Shown here in pieces: positions 8,601 through 15,183 of a stretch of 16,214 bases of DNA (positions within the stretch are counted from its first letter, which is position 1; the number at the start of each line of letters is the position of its first letter). Location of the stretch: positions 1 through 16,214 of the forward strand of contig DEYT01000113.1 of the NCBI GenBank assembly GCA_002364975.1, given 5' to 3'. The DNA is from Opitutia bacterium UBA3151. Its GTDB lineage: Bacteria; Verrucomicrobiota; Verrucomicrobiia; Opitutales; Seribacteraceae. The notes under the pieces were generated by a model. The model made no database searches. It was not told the DNA's origin and was given only the letters and a program-made list of their open reading frames with translations. Both the position numbers and the translations under genes were made by a program.

Positions 8601-8777
8601 GTGGCGGAGAAAAATTTCAGTTTCAAAATGACCAAAGTGTATCATTCGCGAGCCCATACCTGAGCCCACAAATACGACATCATCTTCTTCGGACAAAATA
8701 ATGTTACCACCCAAATGGATCCATGAGGAAAAAAATACTGTCAAGATCAGCAGGCTTAATCCGGTTTTGTATAACAT
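5679..8777 (-). CDS. PVC-type dehydrogenase-propeller protein with pseudo-SGNH, HEAT and azurin-like copper domains
   Basis: A 1032-residue exported protein. A hydrophobic signal sequence (about 1-22) is followed by an SGNH-hydrolase-like domain (about 30-255). Its first block reads FVGSGMGSRM instead of GDS, and the last block (IDGALYNDYGY) lacks the usual histidine, so esterase activity is doubtful. From about 375 to 750 lies the beta-propeller of the PVC membrane-bound dehydrogenase family (GYKIELFADE, GRLWVATMASYP, FAPDGSLYVVDW, HGRIYRVTYP). HEAT-like helical repeats follow at about 785-890. The last 128 residues form a cupredoxin: H949 (MPHN), C1015, H1020 and M1024 have the azurin spacing C-x4-H-x3-M. 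No CxxCH haem motif, common in this family, occurs anywhere. Inferred role: periplasmic oxidation of a carbohydrate or alcohol with electrons passed to copper. The substrate is unknown. Confidence 0.85.
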   Translation of the reverse strand: MLYKTGLSLLILTVFFSSWIHLGGNIILSEEDDVVFVGSGMGSRMIHFGHFETEIFLRHPDKNLKIRNLCDEGNTPGFRPHPSRDQEEQYAFPGAKELIHASLKADTKPKGHFPSPDEWLSHLHAEVVLCFFGFNSSFDGPKEAERFKKELDAYVKHLKSKAFGRNTPKIVLISPTAVEAVEGITSGKAQNRNLRIYTQSMSEVALANRILFIDCFAPSLNWYQDGNNHTIDGALYNDYGYRKLGKFLADSIFPHQKPKDSLKMQVRQAVMDKNFFWLNDYKVPNGVHVYGRRYNPYGPQNYPFEIEKTREYTINRDQAIWATLQGKNYDLVNADVQTSELPAVPTNYLPPTKNSKNGLIEYTPGPKAQTKIEVAEGYKIELFADEKTFPDLANPVQISFDSKGRLWVATMASYPHYRIGDPLPKDKLIIFEDTNKDGKADRQINFADDLHIPIGFEIAHDGVYVSQSGSLVFLQDTDGDDQYDQREVLLSGFDDHDTHHAISSFCADPSGAIIMSEGIFLHSHVETAFGPQRGSNGGFYRYDPRTRRLIRHAQFSIPNPWGVAVDAYGQELFLHTSGTSMSWMLPGMVKARYGANLKAPDIITSNKVRPTSGIEFVSSRHFPEEVQGDVLINNNIGYLGAKQHKVIDQDPGFTTEYRQDLFVSKDLNFRPTDLEFAPDGSLYVVDWQNALIGHMQHNARDPNRDHKHGRIYRVTYPSRPLVQPAKIHGASVKELISNLELPELRTRYRTRRELRGRDSDEVAQEVSAWSKGKNERLQLEALWVSWGAGKLNHALLQNLLKSSDHRIRSAALNVLRFNYSSIPEASALLKKAASDPHGRVRMTAAVTASYLPRRAGLEVLEASEQKDINKLYSQTYDFARDVLNRMPAELSVKEKKIVQKSGIISDTKVLTTIRIATLVEKMKYDTPSITVKAGKKIRLVFANPDAMPHNIILVNPGKADAVAMEALNLGANGFDLAFIPPSKDIIWASKLLNSGEEEVINFKAPAKPGDYPYVCTFPGHHILMRGNLQVVK

Positions 8778-8814
8778 AGGGAATGAAATTTTAGAAAAAT
8801 TGGGAAAAGACGCA

Positions 8815-8842
8815 ATTATGATGTGATTTTAAGCTTTCACAA
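8815..8842 (-). promoter_or_regulatory. Candidate promoter for the propeller gene
   Basis: The minus strand carries TTGTGA (8837-8842), a 16-base spacer and CATAAT (8815-8820), matching the sigma-70 consensus at four and five of six positions. The predicted start lies about 30 bases before the ATG at 8777. If real, the propeller gene is transcribed independently of the sulfatase 121 bases upstream. Confidence 0.33.
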
Positions 8843-8898
8843 ATGAATAATGGAAGCATCTAGAAAAATCTGGATATATTATGAATGTGTTCTTTTTC

Positions 8899-10350
8899 CT
8901 ATTTTTTAAATTCCGGATTACTTCTGGGCAACTTTGCACCATCTGCTTTTAACCGTGCCATTAGTTCTGTCTCCAGTGCCTTAACAAGTCCGGTATTTTT
9001 TTCTGCCAAATTATTGGCTTCTCCTAAGTCGTTCTTGAGGTCATAGAGTTCATAAATACCTTCCCAGAACTTAATTAATTTGAAATTGCCTTTCCGAATA
9101 ATGGAGTAGGGACCAGGGGCATGACGATAGTGGGGAAAGTGCCAGATCAGGGTCTCCCGATTGGGAGTTTTCTTTCCTCCGCTGCTCAAGTGGGTATTTA
9201 GGGAAAGACCGTCAATCGTCCTGTCCTTGGGAAGTGCAGTTCCTGTTACCTCCATGATCGTGGGAAATAAATCGATGGAAGATACTGGGAAGTCCGTTTT
9301 TTTTCCGGCAGGTATTTGAGCGGGCCATCGGGCAAGGAATGGAACCCGGATTCCACCCTCATAGCAGTATCCTTTTCCACTACGCAAGGGAGCATTTTCA
9401 GTGGGACCACCGTTTCGGTCTAGCCCGCCATTATCGCTAGTGAAAATAATCAGAGTATTGTCGTCAATTCCGTGCTTCTTTAGTTCGGCAAGCATGTCCC
9501 GCATACAGTCATCTATCGATTCAACCATCGCGGCATATTTTCGATTGGTTTCGGACTTCCCCTCCTTGAATTTGTATTTGTCGGCTACTTCCTGAATGGC
9601 TTGAATGGGGGTATGCACCGCGTAGTGGGATACCTGAATAAAGAAAGGCTGGTCTTTCCATTGGCGGATAAGTTTTACCGCTTCATCCGCTTCCCGATGG
9701 GTTAAATATTCTCCATTCTTTCGGCCTGGTAATTTATGAATACCAGCCCGAATGGTGGGATGCTTGTGTTTTGGATTGTTGTAAGGATCAAAAAAGGATG
9801 GAGGCTGTCCATAATCACATCCACCAAAGTTTTCATGATAACCCTGGTTTTCCGGATACCATGCCTCATCCCCGAGGTGCCATTTTCCAATGTATGCGGT
9901 TTTGTATGTATTATTTTGAAGGGCTTCCGCAATGGTGATTTCAGAACTTTCCATCCAATATGGATTTGGAGGGCATAGAAGTTTCCGGTTTTTTCCGCCA
10001 ACATATTCTGTCGGATTCTTTTCGGGTGTGCCAATCCCGCCCCGTTGAAAGAGCGAGCGTATCCAATCAGTCACCCCGAGGCGGTGTGGATAACGCCCTG
10101 TTTGAACCGCAGCCCGGGTGGGGGAGCAGACTGCACAGGCGGCATAACCATTGGTAAACATAATACCTTCCTTGGCAAGGCGGTCGACATGTGGAGTACG
10201 GTAAAAATCGGAACCTTGGCAACTCAGATCCATCCATCCCATATCATCGACAAGTACAAGGATGATATTTGGTTTGGCCCGGTTCTCGATAGTGAAGGCT
10301 TGAACATGGCAGGCAAGGAGGCTGAAAAAAGAAATGAGAAAAATTTTCAT
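8899..10350 (-). CDS. Exported type I sulfatase (formylglycine-dependent)
   Basis: A 483-residue sulfatase of the alkaline-phosphatase superfamily (SulfAtlas S1 type) that hydrolyses sulfate esters, probably on a polysaccharide. A signal peptide spans about 1-18. Metal-binding D35-D36 occur in LVLVDDMGW, and the formylglycine site is C75-S-P-T-R79 within CSPTRAAVQTGRYPHR, requiring maturation by a formylglycine-generating enzyme or anSME not encoded here. Further active-site signatures are IGKWHLGD (K156, H158), HYAVHTP (H246), FTSDNGG (D306, N307) and LRSGKGYCYEGG (K326). Length is normal and all key residues are present, so it should be active. It stands alone as a unit, 121 bases before the propeller gene on the same strand. 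The subfamily and the glycan cannot be assigned by eye. Confidence 0.95.
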   Translation of the reverse strand: MKIFLISFFSLLACHVQAFTIENRAKPNIILVLVDDMGWMDLSCQGSDFYRTPHVDRLAKEGIMFTNGYAACAVCSPTRAAVQTGRYPHRLGVTDWIRSLFQRGGIGTPEKNPTEYVGGKNRKLLCPPNPYWMESSEITIAEALQNNTYKTAYIGKWHLGDEAWYPENQGYHENFGGCDYGQPPSFFDPYNNPKHKHPTIRAGIHKLPGRKNGEYLTHREADEAVKLIRQWKDQPFFIQVSHYAVHTPIQAIQEVADKYKFKEGKSETNRKYAAMVESIDDCMRDMLAELKKHGIDDNTLIIFTSDNGGLDRNGGPTENAPLRSGKGYCYEGGIRVPFLARWPAQIPAGKKTDFPVSSIDLFPTIMEVTGTALPKDRTIDGLSLNTHLSSGGKKTPNRETLIWHFPHYRHAPGPYSIIRKGNFKLIKFWEGIYELYDLKNDLGEANNLAEKNTGLVKALETELMARLKADGAKLPRSNPEFKK

Positions 10351-10471
10351 ATTTTTCTCTATTACCTTGAAATATCGGGTACAAGCAAAGCCTTAAATAA
10401 GGAGTAGGAAAATTATTTCATCCCAATCGGACTGAGAAATAAGAATCTGAACAAGATTTGGAAGGTATTTC

Positions 10472-11218
10472 CTACCTGGAACGCATTTTGGAAAGCAGTT
10501 TTAAAATTTCTAGGTATAACCAGACTAGGGTCACCATCAGTCCAAAAGCACTGTACCATTCCATATATTTGGGGGCTCCATTTTCCGCACCCGCTTCGAT
10601 AAAATCAAAATCAACGACTAAATTTAGAGAAGCGATGACTACGATAAATAAACTAACCCCGATGCTAAAAAGCGAAGAATTAAAAGGATCTAGTACCGGA
10701 ATTCCGCTTCCGAAAAAACTCATAATGAAGCTTATCATATAAACTAGAAATATCCCGCCTGTTGCAGCCGCAACCCCAAGTTTAAAGTTCTCTGTCGCTT
10801 GAATAAGTTTGAATTTGTATAGAATGAGCAGGGAAAAGAAGATACCAAAAGTGAGGAAAATCGCTTGGAAAGCAATTCCTTCGAACATACTTTCGAAGAC
10901 CATACTGATCGCCCCTAAAAGTAATCCTTCGACCACTGCATAAATCGGGGCAGTCACTGGAGACCATGTTTTTTTGAAAATGGTAATTATGGCAATGATC
11001 AGTCCGCCAATGGCAAGAGGCCATACAAGCCCCATCCAGTATTCAGCATTACGAAAGGCGTAAAAGCCAGAAGTGAAAAGCAGAACTAAGCAGATCATAG
11101 TTTTGTTCACCGCTCCTTCCAGGGTCATAACCTCGGACGATGCACCCGTGTTAATCCGATTGAAGCTTTTGTTTGTGAGTGCTGGGTTTCCTGATCTGTA
11201 TCCAATGTGATTGCTCAT
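10472..11218 (-). CDS. Bax inhibitor-1/YccA family membrane protein
   Basis: A 248-residue, roughly seven-helix inner-membrane protein of the bacterial Bax inhibitor-1 family (BaxI_1 type). Recognisable features are a hydrophilic N-terminus, the helix TMICLVLLFTSGFYAF, the family motif FEGIAFQAIFLTFG in mid-protein, and the C-terminal helix MEWYSAFGLMVTLVWLYLEILKL with an aromatic/acidic pattern typical of the family. Relatives include calcium-leak channels (YetJ) and quality-control partners of FtsH (YccA), but the role here is unknown. I chose the ATG at 11218 (MSNHIGYRSG), which matches the family N-terminus; ATGs at 11230 and 11254 are possible. It is divergent from the SMR gene. Confidence 0.9.
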   Translation of the reverse strand: MSNHIGYRSGNPALTNKSFNRINTGASSEVMTLEGAVNKTMICLVLLFTSGFYAFRNAEYWMGLVWPLAIGGLIIAIITIFKKTWSPVTAPIYAVVEGLLLGAISMVFESMFEGIAFQAIFLTFGIFFSLLILYKFKLIQATENFKLGVAAATGGIFLVYMISFIMSFFGSGIPVLDPFNSSLFSIGVSLFIVVIASLNLVVDFDFIEAGAENGAPKYMEWYSAFGLMVTLVWLYLEILKLLSKMRSR

Positions 11219-11306
11219 GATCGAAAACATAGTTATTTTTAGAGTAAAAATCAATGCATTCCTACACCACCTAATGATTTCTTCAATACAAGGTTCTTCA
11301 AGAAGC

Positions 11307-11331
11307 CCAAATTTCTTTTGGAAGAAATTGG
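11307..11331. repeat. Hairpin in the BI-1/SMR divergent region
   Basis: An 8-bp perfect stem AATTTCTT/AAGAAATT closes on a four-base loop (TTGG); one bulged A and two further C-G pairs extend it. It sits about 42 bases before the SMR start codon, next to a smaller dyad TTCTTCAAGAA at about 11294-11304. It could be a regulator site between the divergent genes or a leader hairpin of the exporter mRNA. It is not a clear terminator. Confidence 0.4.
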
Positions 11332-11372
11332 ATTTTGTTCGCGTCCCTACAGGCTTCAGAACCCAAAAGTAA

Positions 11373-11705
11373 ATGATTTCGAGTTATTTGTATCTTACTG
11401 CTGCAATTATTTGTGAGGTGATTGGAACCATGCTGCTGCCATATTCCAAGAATTTCACCAAACTTTATCCTAGCGTATCTCTTGTCTTACTTTATTTACT
11501 CGCCTTTGTTTTTCTTTCTTTTGCGGTAAAGGAAATTCCTTTGACCATTGTCTATGCAACTTGGTGCGGTGCCGGTATATTTCTGGTATCGGTCTTGAGT
11601 TATTTTTTGTTTGCGCAATCGATTCCCTGGCAAGGAATCCTCGGTCTTATTTTGATTGTTCTTGGCGTGACTTTGGTGAATGGCTTTCGTTCTGATCCAT
11701 TCTGA
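11373..11705 (+). CDS. Small multidrug resistance (SMR) exporter, EmrE-like
   Basis: A 110-residue, four-helix membrane protein that should work as an antiparallel dimer and export cationic compounds in exchange for protons. The essential membrane-embedded glutamate is E15 in AAIICEVIGTML, equivalent to EmrE E14. The helix-3 motif YATWCGAGIFLVSVLSYF and the helix-4 signature LGLILIVLGVTLVNG are clear. EVIGT and YPSVSLVLLY resemble the EmrE/Qac branch more than the guanidinium-exporter branch (Gdx/SugE), but this assignment is tentative. It is the only plus-strand gene in the centre of the window. A 10-bp tandem repeat overlaps its stop codon, and its end converges with the amidohydrolase gene 8 bases away. 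Confidence 0.92.
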   Translation: MISSYLYLTAAIICEVIGTMLLPYSKNFTKLYPSVSLVLLYLLAFVFLSFAVKEIPLTIVYATWCGAGIFLVSVLSYFLFAQSIPWQGILGLILIVLGVTLVNGFRSDPF

Positions 11706-11710
11706 TCCAT
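11691..11710. repeat. 10-bp tandem duplication TCTGATCCAT at the SMR stop codon
   Basis: Two perfect adjacent copies at 11691-11700 and 11701-11710. The first encodes SDP; the second shifts the frame and supplies F and the TGA stop. With one copy, the frame would read SDPSFTH and stop at a TGA at about 11722-11724 in present coordinates, slightly inside the convergent gene. Confidence 0.85.
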
Positions 11711-11713
11711 CCT

Positions 11714-12673
11714 TCACACATTGATCAGATTATGAAGACGGGTCAATGTGTCATCCAGAAAGCCCACTGATTTTTTGATGAATACATCCCGTTCCAGCGA
11801 ATTCTTGATTTTCCGGGATTCGAGGTATTTAGTCTTGCTTAGGAGTCGACCGATCCATGGGCCAAACCCCCCGGATGGGATCGGGAAGTCACTTCCATGA
11901 ATCACCCTTTCCTGAACCTTGTGCTCGAGTAAAGGCTTCATCGTTCGCCAACGGTTCGGGCTTGCCAAGGCACTGTTGTCAGTGAATAGACCGGGGAACT
12001 GATCCATCATTTTAAAGAGCTCAGTGGTATAGTCAGGGTCACAAAGGCCGGACTTGCCAGCTCCATGAGCGGCGATTACCTTGACTCCACATTCGAGGGG
12101 TAAACGGAGGACACGTGGGTCGGCATAATCTGCATTTAAAACCGGGACGGAAAATTCACCTCCAGTATGGGCAAGTAATGGAAGATTAAGCTCAGAAAGT
12201 TTTTCCCAAAAGGAGCGATACTGGCTATCCGAGCAATTCAGGTTGTGGCAGTTGGGTAGAAGCTTGAGCACCTTGGCTCCGCTTGCCACGCAGCGTTCGA
12301 GTTCCTCGATCCCATCCTTCCGACTTGGATGAATGGAGCAGGCAGGAATGACCTGGTGGTACTTTTCCGCCAAGGAAAGCACATGATCATTCGGGACATA
12401 GAACTTGGCTCTTGTTTGCAGGCAGTTGCCGACCTCGTCATAGGGATAATCCATTGCTAGCAGAAGCACCGCATCAAGGGAGGACTCATCAATCAATTGG
12501 ATTAATTTCTCTTCATAGGCCAAATCCACGCCAGATTTTTGACTAGATTTTAAAATACCAGCCTGTGACTTCACAATTGGCTCGAAGAGGCGATCAGCAA
12601 AATTCCGCCTCAGCCAACATCCGGAGCCATTGGATCCGTCTCCGACAAAGTGAACATGACCATCAATTTTCAT
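11714..12673 (-). CDS. Amidohydrolase-family metal-dependent hydrolase (TIM barrel)
   Basis: A 319-residue protein of the amidohydrolase 2 type. Metal-binding motifs are at the family positions: H6-V-H8 at the first strand (MKIDGHVHFVG), H169 in LLAHTGGE, H203 in IAAHGAG and D262 in HGSDFPIP. This set suggests a mono- or dinuclear zinc site and activity on a lactone, a carboxylate (decarboxylase-like) or an amide; the substrate cannot be told. Its ATG overlaps the last 11 bases of the EamA gene, so the two are translated together and may handle the same compound. The C-terminal region after the aspartate (PSGGFGPWIGRLL) is normal in length. The gene ends convergently with the SMR gene. Confidence 0.88.
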   Translation of the reverse strand: MKIDGHVHFVGDGSNGSGCWLRRNFADRLFEPIVKSQAGILKSSQKSGVDLAYEEKLIQLIDESSLDAVLLLAMDYPYDEVGNCLQTRAKFYVPNDHVLSLAEKYHQVIPACSIHPSRKDGIEELERCVASGAKVLKLLPNCHNLNCSDSQYRSFWEKLSELNLPLLAHTGGEFSVPVLNADYADPRVLRLPLECGVKVIAAHGAGKSGLCDPDYTTELFKMMDQFPGLFTDNSALASPNRWRTMKPLLEHKVQERVIHGSDFPIPSGGFGPWIGRLLSKTKYLESRKIKNSLERDVFIKKSVGFLDDTLTRLHNLINV

Positions 12674-13574
12674 TCGGAGAAAATTTCGTTGATTGTAAAT
12701 GTTGGATCGATGGAAGGGACAAAGCGATGAGCAAAATGGCCATTCCTATCAGTTGTTGTATTCCAATACTTTCATGCAAAAAGATCCACGCCAACCAAGT
12801 CGCACCAAGTGGTTCACCTAGTAAGGAAAGAGCTACCATTCGTGCATCAATCCACCGGACGCACCAATTATAAATCCCATGACCCAGTACCTGAGAGATC
12901 GCTGCCAGTCCGATTAAGTAAATCCAGTCCAGTTCATGAATAGGCAAAGGATTAGATTTCGAGAAAACAACAAACCCCCAGAGGAAAACCATGGAAGAGC
13001 TGTAGCAAAGCAGGAGAAACGAGCGAAAGGAAATACGATCCTTTATTCCTTGGACAAGGAGCAGGTAGACCGCCATGCAGAGTGCTCCAATAAGAGCCAT
13101 TCCATCTCCTTTCAGGTTCACTTCGTTGTCTCCCATTGCGAAGCCCGTGAGAGTCACGACACCAATAAGTCCAAGAAAACAAGAAATCCAAAAGAGGGAA
13201 CTGCTTGGCTCTTTCCGTAAGAAAATGAGAGCGATCAGCCCGGTCCAAAGAGAACTTGTGGTAACTAAGCAAACACTGTTGGTAACACTCGTGTAATCTA
13301 AAGAATAAATCCAAGCAGAAAAATGAAGGGCAAGGAAACCACCGGCAGAGAAAGTCAGTAGAAGTTTTCGGAGAGGAATCGATGAACATTCCCTACACAG
13401 TTTGCGAACGCCGAAGGGAAAAACTAGGACAAGGGCAAATGTCATCCGATACGCAGCCGTGGTTAATGGATCACTGGAAGACATTCGGGCAAACAAGGCA
13501 CCGGTTGAAACGCAAACAACCCCAGCAAGGAGAAGCAAACCAAAGGTTAATCGAGGCTTGAGTTGCCTGCTCAA
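12663..13574 (-). CDS. EamA/DMT-superfamily transporter (ten-helix)
   Basis: A drug/metabolite transporter of about 303 residues with two EamA halves and ten predicted membrane helices. The second half ends with the family pattern MVALSLLGEPLGATWLAWIF and a final helix before a polar tail. The start is uncertain. The frame is open back to 13727, but the upstream gene covers that part, and a TTG at 13574 overlaps the upstream stop codon as TTGA, a four-base coupling overlap. It gives the family's normal length and a short cytoplasmic N-terminus (SRQLKPRLTFG). ATGs at 13637 and 13649 are alternatives that would overlap the zinc-ribbon gene by 67-79 bases. The cargo is unknown; co-translation with the amidohydrolase suggests a related substrate. 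Confidence 0.88.
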   Translation of the reverse strand: MSRQLKPRLTFGLLLLAGVVCVSTGALFARMSSSDPLTTAAYRMTFALVLVFPFGVRKLCRECSSIPLRKLLLTFSAGGFLALHFSAWIYSLDYTSVTNSVCLVTTSSLWTGLIALIFLRKEPSSSLFWISCFLGLIGVVTLTGFAMGDNEVNLKGDGMALIGALCMAVYLLLVQGIKDRISFRSFLLLCYSSSMVFLWGFVVFSKSNPLPIHELDWIYLIGLAAISQVLGHGIYNWCVRWIDARMVALSLLGEPLGATWLAWIFLHESIGIQQLIGMAILLIALSLPSIQHLQSTKFSPNEN

Positions 13575-14023
13575 TTTTTCTTGAGTCCTAGATCGGTTAA
13601 CTCTTTGAATCCCTTTTCCTCTTTCCAAACTTTCCATTCTGCGAGGCATCGTCTGGATTTCCTGGGAATGCGAATAATGGTAAAGCTTAGCAGAAGAAAA
13701 AGTGAAAAACCAATCAAACTTCCCCATGAGAATTGAAATAGGGCCACAGTAGAGACCAGGCTAATTCCAAGGATCAGTAATCCAAGAACCCAGAAAAAAC
13801 GGGTAATCAACTTGCAGTGACTCAGGTAAATCATGGGATTTTCGCATTCGACACAGTGGGGAGACTCCACATTTTCCGAATAGGTTCCACCATCCAGGTT
13901 CGCTCTGGGTAAGGTGTTCCATTTCCTCCGATAGTCAGTATATTCCCTGCAAACTACGCACCAGGGTTCCTCTTTTTCTTCCTGAGGGTCAAGGGATTCA
14001 ATCTCTTCGGCTTCCTCCTCCAT
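13571..14023 (-). CDS. Zinc-ribbon membrane protein of unknown function
   Basis: A 150-residue protein that I cannot assign to a named family. It begins with a very acidic segment (about 1-20), then two CxxC knuckles, C22/C25 (WCVVC) and C57/C60 (HCVEC), that can form one zinc ribbon. Two closely spaced membrane helices follow (about 74-98 and 101-120), then a basic, helical cytoplasmic tail (about 121-150). It sits between a GYF_2-domain gene and the EamA gene, with four-base spacing or overlap at its downstream end. GYF_2 and zinc-ribbon modules often occur together in membrane proteins of this phylum, so the two small genes may act together or may derive from one longer gene. Confidence 0.72.
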   Translation of the reverse strand: MEEEAEEIESLDPQEEKEEPWCVVCREYTDYRRKWNTLPRANLDGGTYSENVESPHCVECENPMIYLSHCKLITRFFWVLGLLILGISLVSTVALFQFSWGSLIGFSLFLLLSFTIIRIPRKSRRCLAEWKVWKEEKGFKELTDLGLKKN

Positions 14024-14070
14024 TTAGTTACTCGAATTCAAAGTCTTCCTCCATATCCTCAAAATCGTTC

Positions 14071-14265
14071 TTACCGATGCGAGATATGGACTGTACTAGG
14101 ACTAACAGCAGACATTCCAGGGATCTGAGGTATAGGAATCCAATACTGGCCGTTATGATAAGCTTGGTGATGTTGGCTAAAAGCTACGATTTGTATCAAT
14201 TCTTTGACTTGTTCAATCGAGTAGGGGCCGAAATCGGTTCCCTCTTTCTGGATGTATATATTCAT
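14071..14265 (-). CDS. Small GYF_2 (DUF4339) domain protein, possibly frameshifted at its end
   Basis: A 64-residue protein started at the ATG at 14265. MNIYIQKEGTDFGPYSIEQ and the later NGQYWIPIPQIP are the two ends of a GYF_2 domain, which has the pattern of a tyrosine strand, a GPYS-type turn and a terminal W-x-P-x strand. The frame extends upstream to 14316 with an unrelated hydrophobic stretch, so the later ATG is preferred. The C-terminal end is odd. After SPSTV the other frame runs on as SISRIGKNDFEDMEEDFEFE and stops at 14028, only 4 bases before the zinc-ribbon gene. A single-base frameshift near 14090 would therefore give a natural acidic tail and normal operon spacing. GYF_2 domains are thought to bind proline-rich peptides or partner membrane proteins. 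Confidence 0.65.
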   Translation of the reverse strand: MNIYIQKEGTDFGPYSIEQVKELIQIVAFSQHHQAYHNGQYWIPIPQIPGMSAVSPSTVHISHR

Positions 14266-14463
14266 GCGGAGTTGGGCTGGTTTTGTAAAAAAAAAGTAAA
14301 AGTTAAATAAAATCATCGATCAAGGGTTAAGATTTACTCTTTGTTTAAAACATTTGGGAGAGAATTCCCTGATTCCGGGTTACGATTTGCATGGATTACA
14401 TCCTATATTCCGATAGGGTTTTATAGGTGAAATTCAAAGAAATTCAGCCGGTTTTTTAAATAA
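14266..14463. other. Divergent intergenic region
   Basis: This AT-rich stretch of about 200 bases lies between the GYF_2 gene (minus) and the Mpv17-like gene (plus) and should hold both promoters. An A/T-rich run at 14285-14310 is compatible with an UP-like element. I see no convincing hexamer pair, hairpin or conserved RNA. Confidence 0.4.
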
Positions 14464-15114
14464 GTGAAAAATCGAATCTATTCAGCACTTTGTCAGAACC
14501 TCATTCCTGGCTTATTTTTATGGGCTTTTGGCTTGGCTCTGGTTCTTTCCTATTACTATTTGGATATCACCCATGGATGGTTCGAGGAAATTATCCGATT
14601 AAAGCAAACTTATGGCTATGGGTATTCCGCAGCTTCCACTGCTTTTTTTGGTGGCTTAATTCCGTTTGTATTTATGCGTCTCAGTGGTCGGGAAGTTGGA
14701 GGTAATGGATGGGTGTTCGGATTTATCTTTGTATCTTACTGGGCACTGCGTGGAATCGATGTGGATGCCTTTTATCGATTGCAGACTTGGATCTTTGGAA
14801 ATGGAGTGGATTGGAAAACCATTATCTGCAAGGTACTGGTTGATCAATTCGTCTATTGCGTAATCTGGGCCTCCCCGATCACAGTGCTCTTTTATGGATG
14901 GAAGGAGTCGGGATATTCCTGGAGTCGCTGGCGTTCCGAAATCAACCTTAAGGGAATTTTTGATAAGATCATTCTTTTCAACCTTACCACTTGGTTGGTA
15001 TGGACTCCGGCAACCGCAATTGTATATTCCCTCCCGTCAGCCCTGCAGATTCCTTTATTCAACCTAACCCTTTGTTTCTTTGTTCTACTGGTTAGTGTTT
15101 ACGGAAAAAAATAA
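14464..15114 (+). CDS. Mpv17/PMP22-like integral membrane protein
   Basis: A 216-residue protein with about five or six hydrophobic segments. Its second half resembles the eukaryotic Mpv17/PMP22 family. RGIDVDAFYRLQTW (97-109) parallels the family's G-x-WY-x-x-LDR segment. KVLVDQFVYCVIWASP (123-138) parallels K-x-LLDQ-x-x-x-x-P. The C-terminal WLVWTPATAIVYSLPSAL and following helix parallel the W-P-x-x-Q-x-x-N-F-x-x-VP end signature. This was judged by eye from remembered family sequences. The GTG at 14464 follows an in-frame TAA directly, so no earlier start is possible. Mpv17 proteins form membrane channels in mitochondria and peroxisomes; the bacterial role is unknown. The gene stands alone on its strand. 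Confidence 0.6.
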   Translation: MKNRIYSALCQNLIPGLFLWAFGLALVLSYYYLDITHGWFEEIIRLKQTYGYGYSAASTAFFGGLIPFVFMRLSGREVGGNGWVFGFIFVSYWALRGIDVDAFYRLQTWIFGNGVDWKTIICKVLVDQFVYCVIWASPITVLFYGWKESGYSWSRWRSEINLKGIFDKIILFNLTTWLVWTPATAIVYSLPSALQIPLFNLTLCFFVLLVSVYGKK

Positions 15115-15183
15115 TTTGATTTCTAGTCGTAGGCGTACCGATACTCGGATTCCAGAAGCAGCATATCTTGGGATAACGGGATA

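Noticed and set aside
10463..10477. AGGTA/TACCT hairpin at the end of the BI-1 gene
   Set aside because: A five-pair stem overlapping the stop codon with no T-run is not convincing as a terminator.
11373..11705. SMR gene as a guanidinium exporter under a guanidine riboswitch
   Set aside because: The sequence looks closer to the EmrE branch, and I could not identify riboswitch-like conserved loops upstream.
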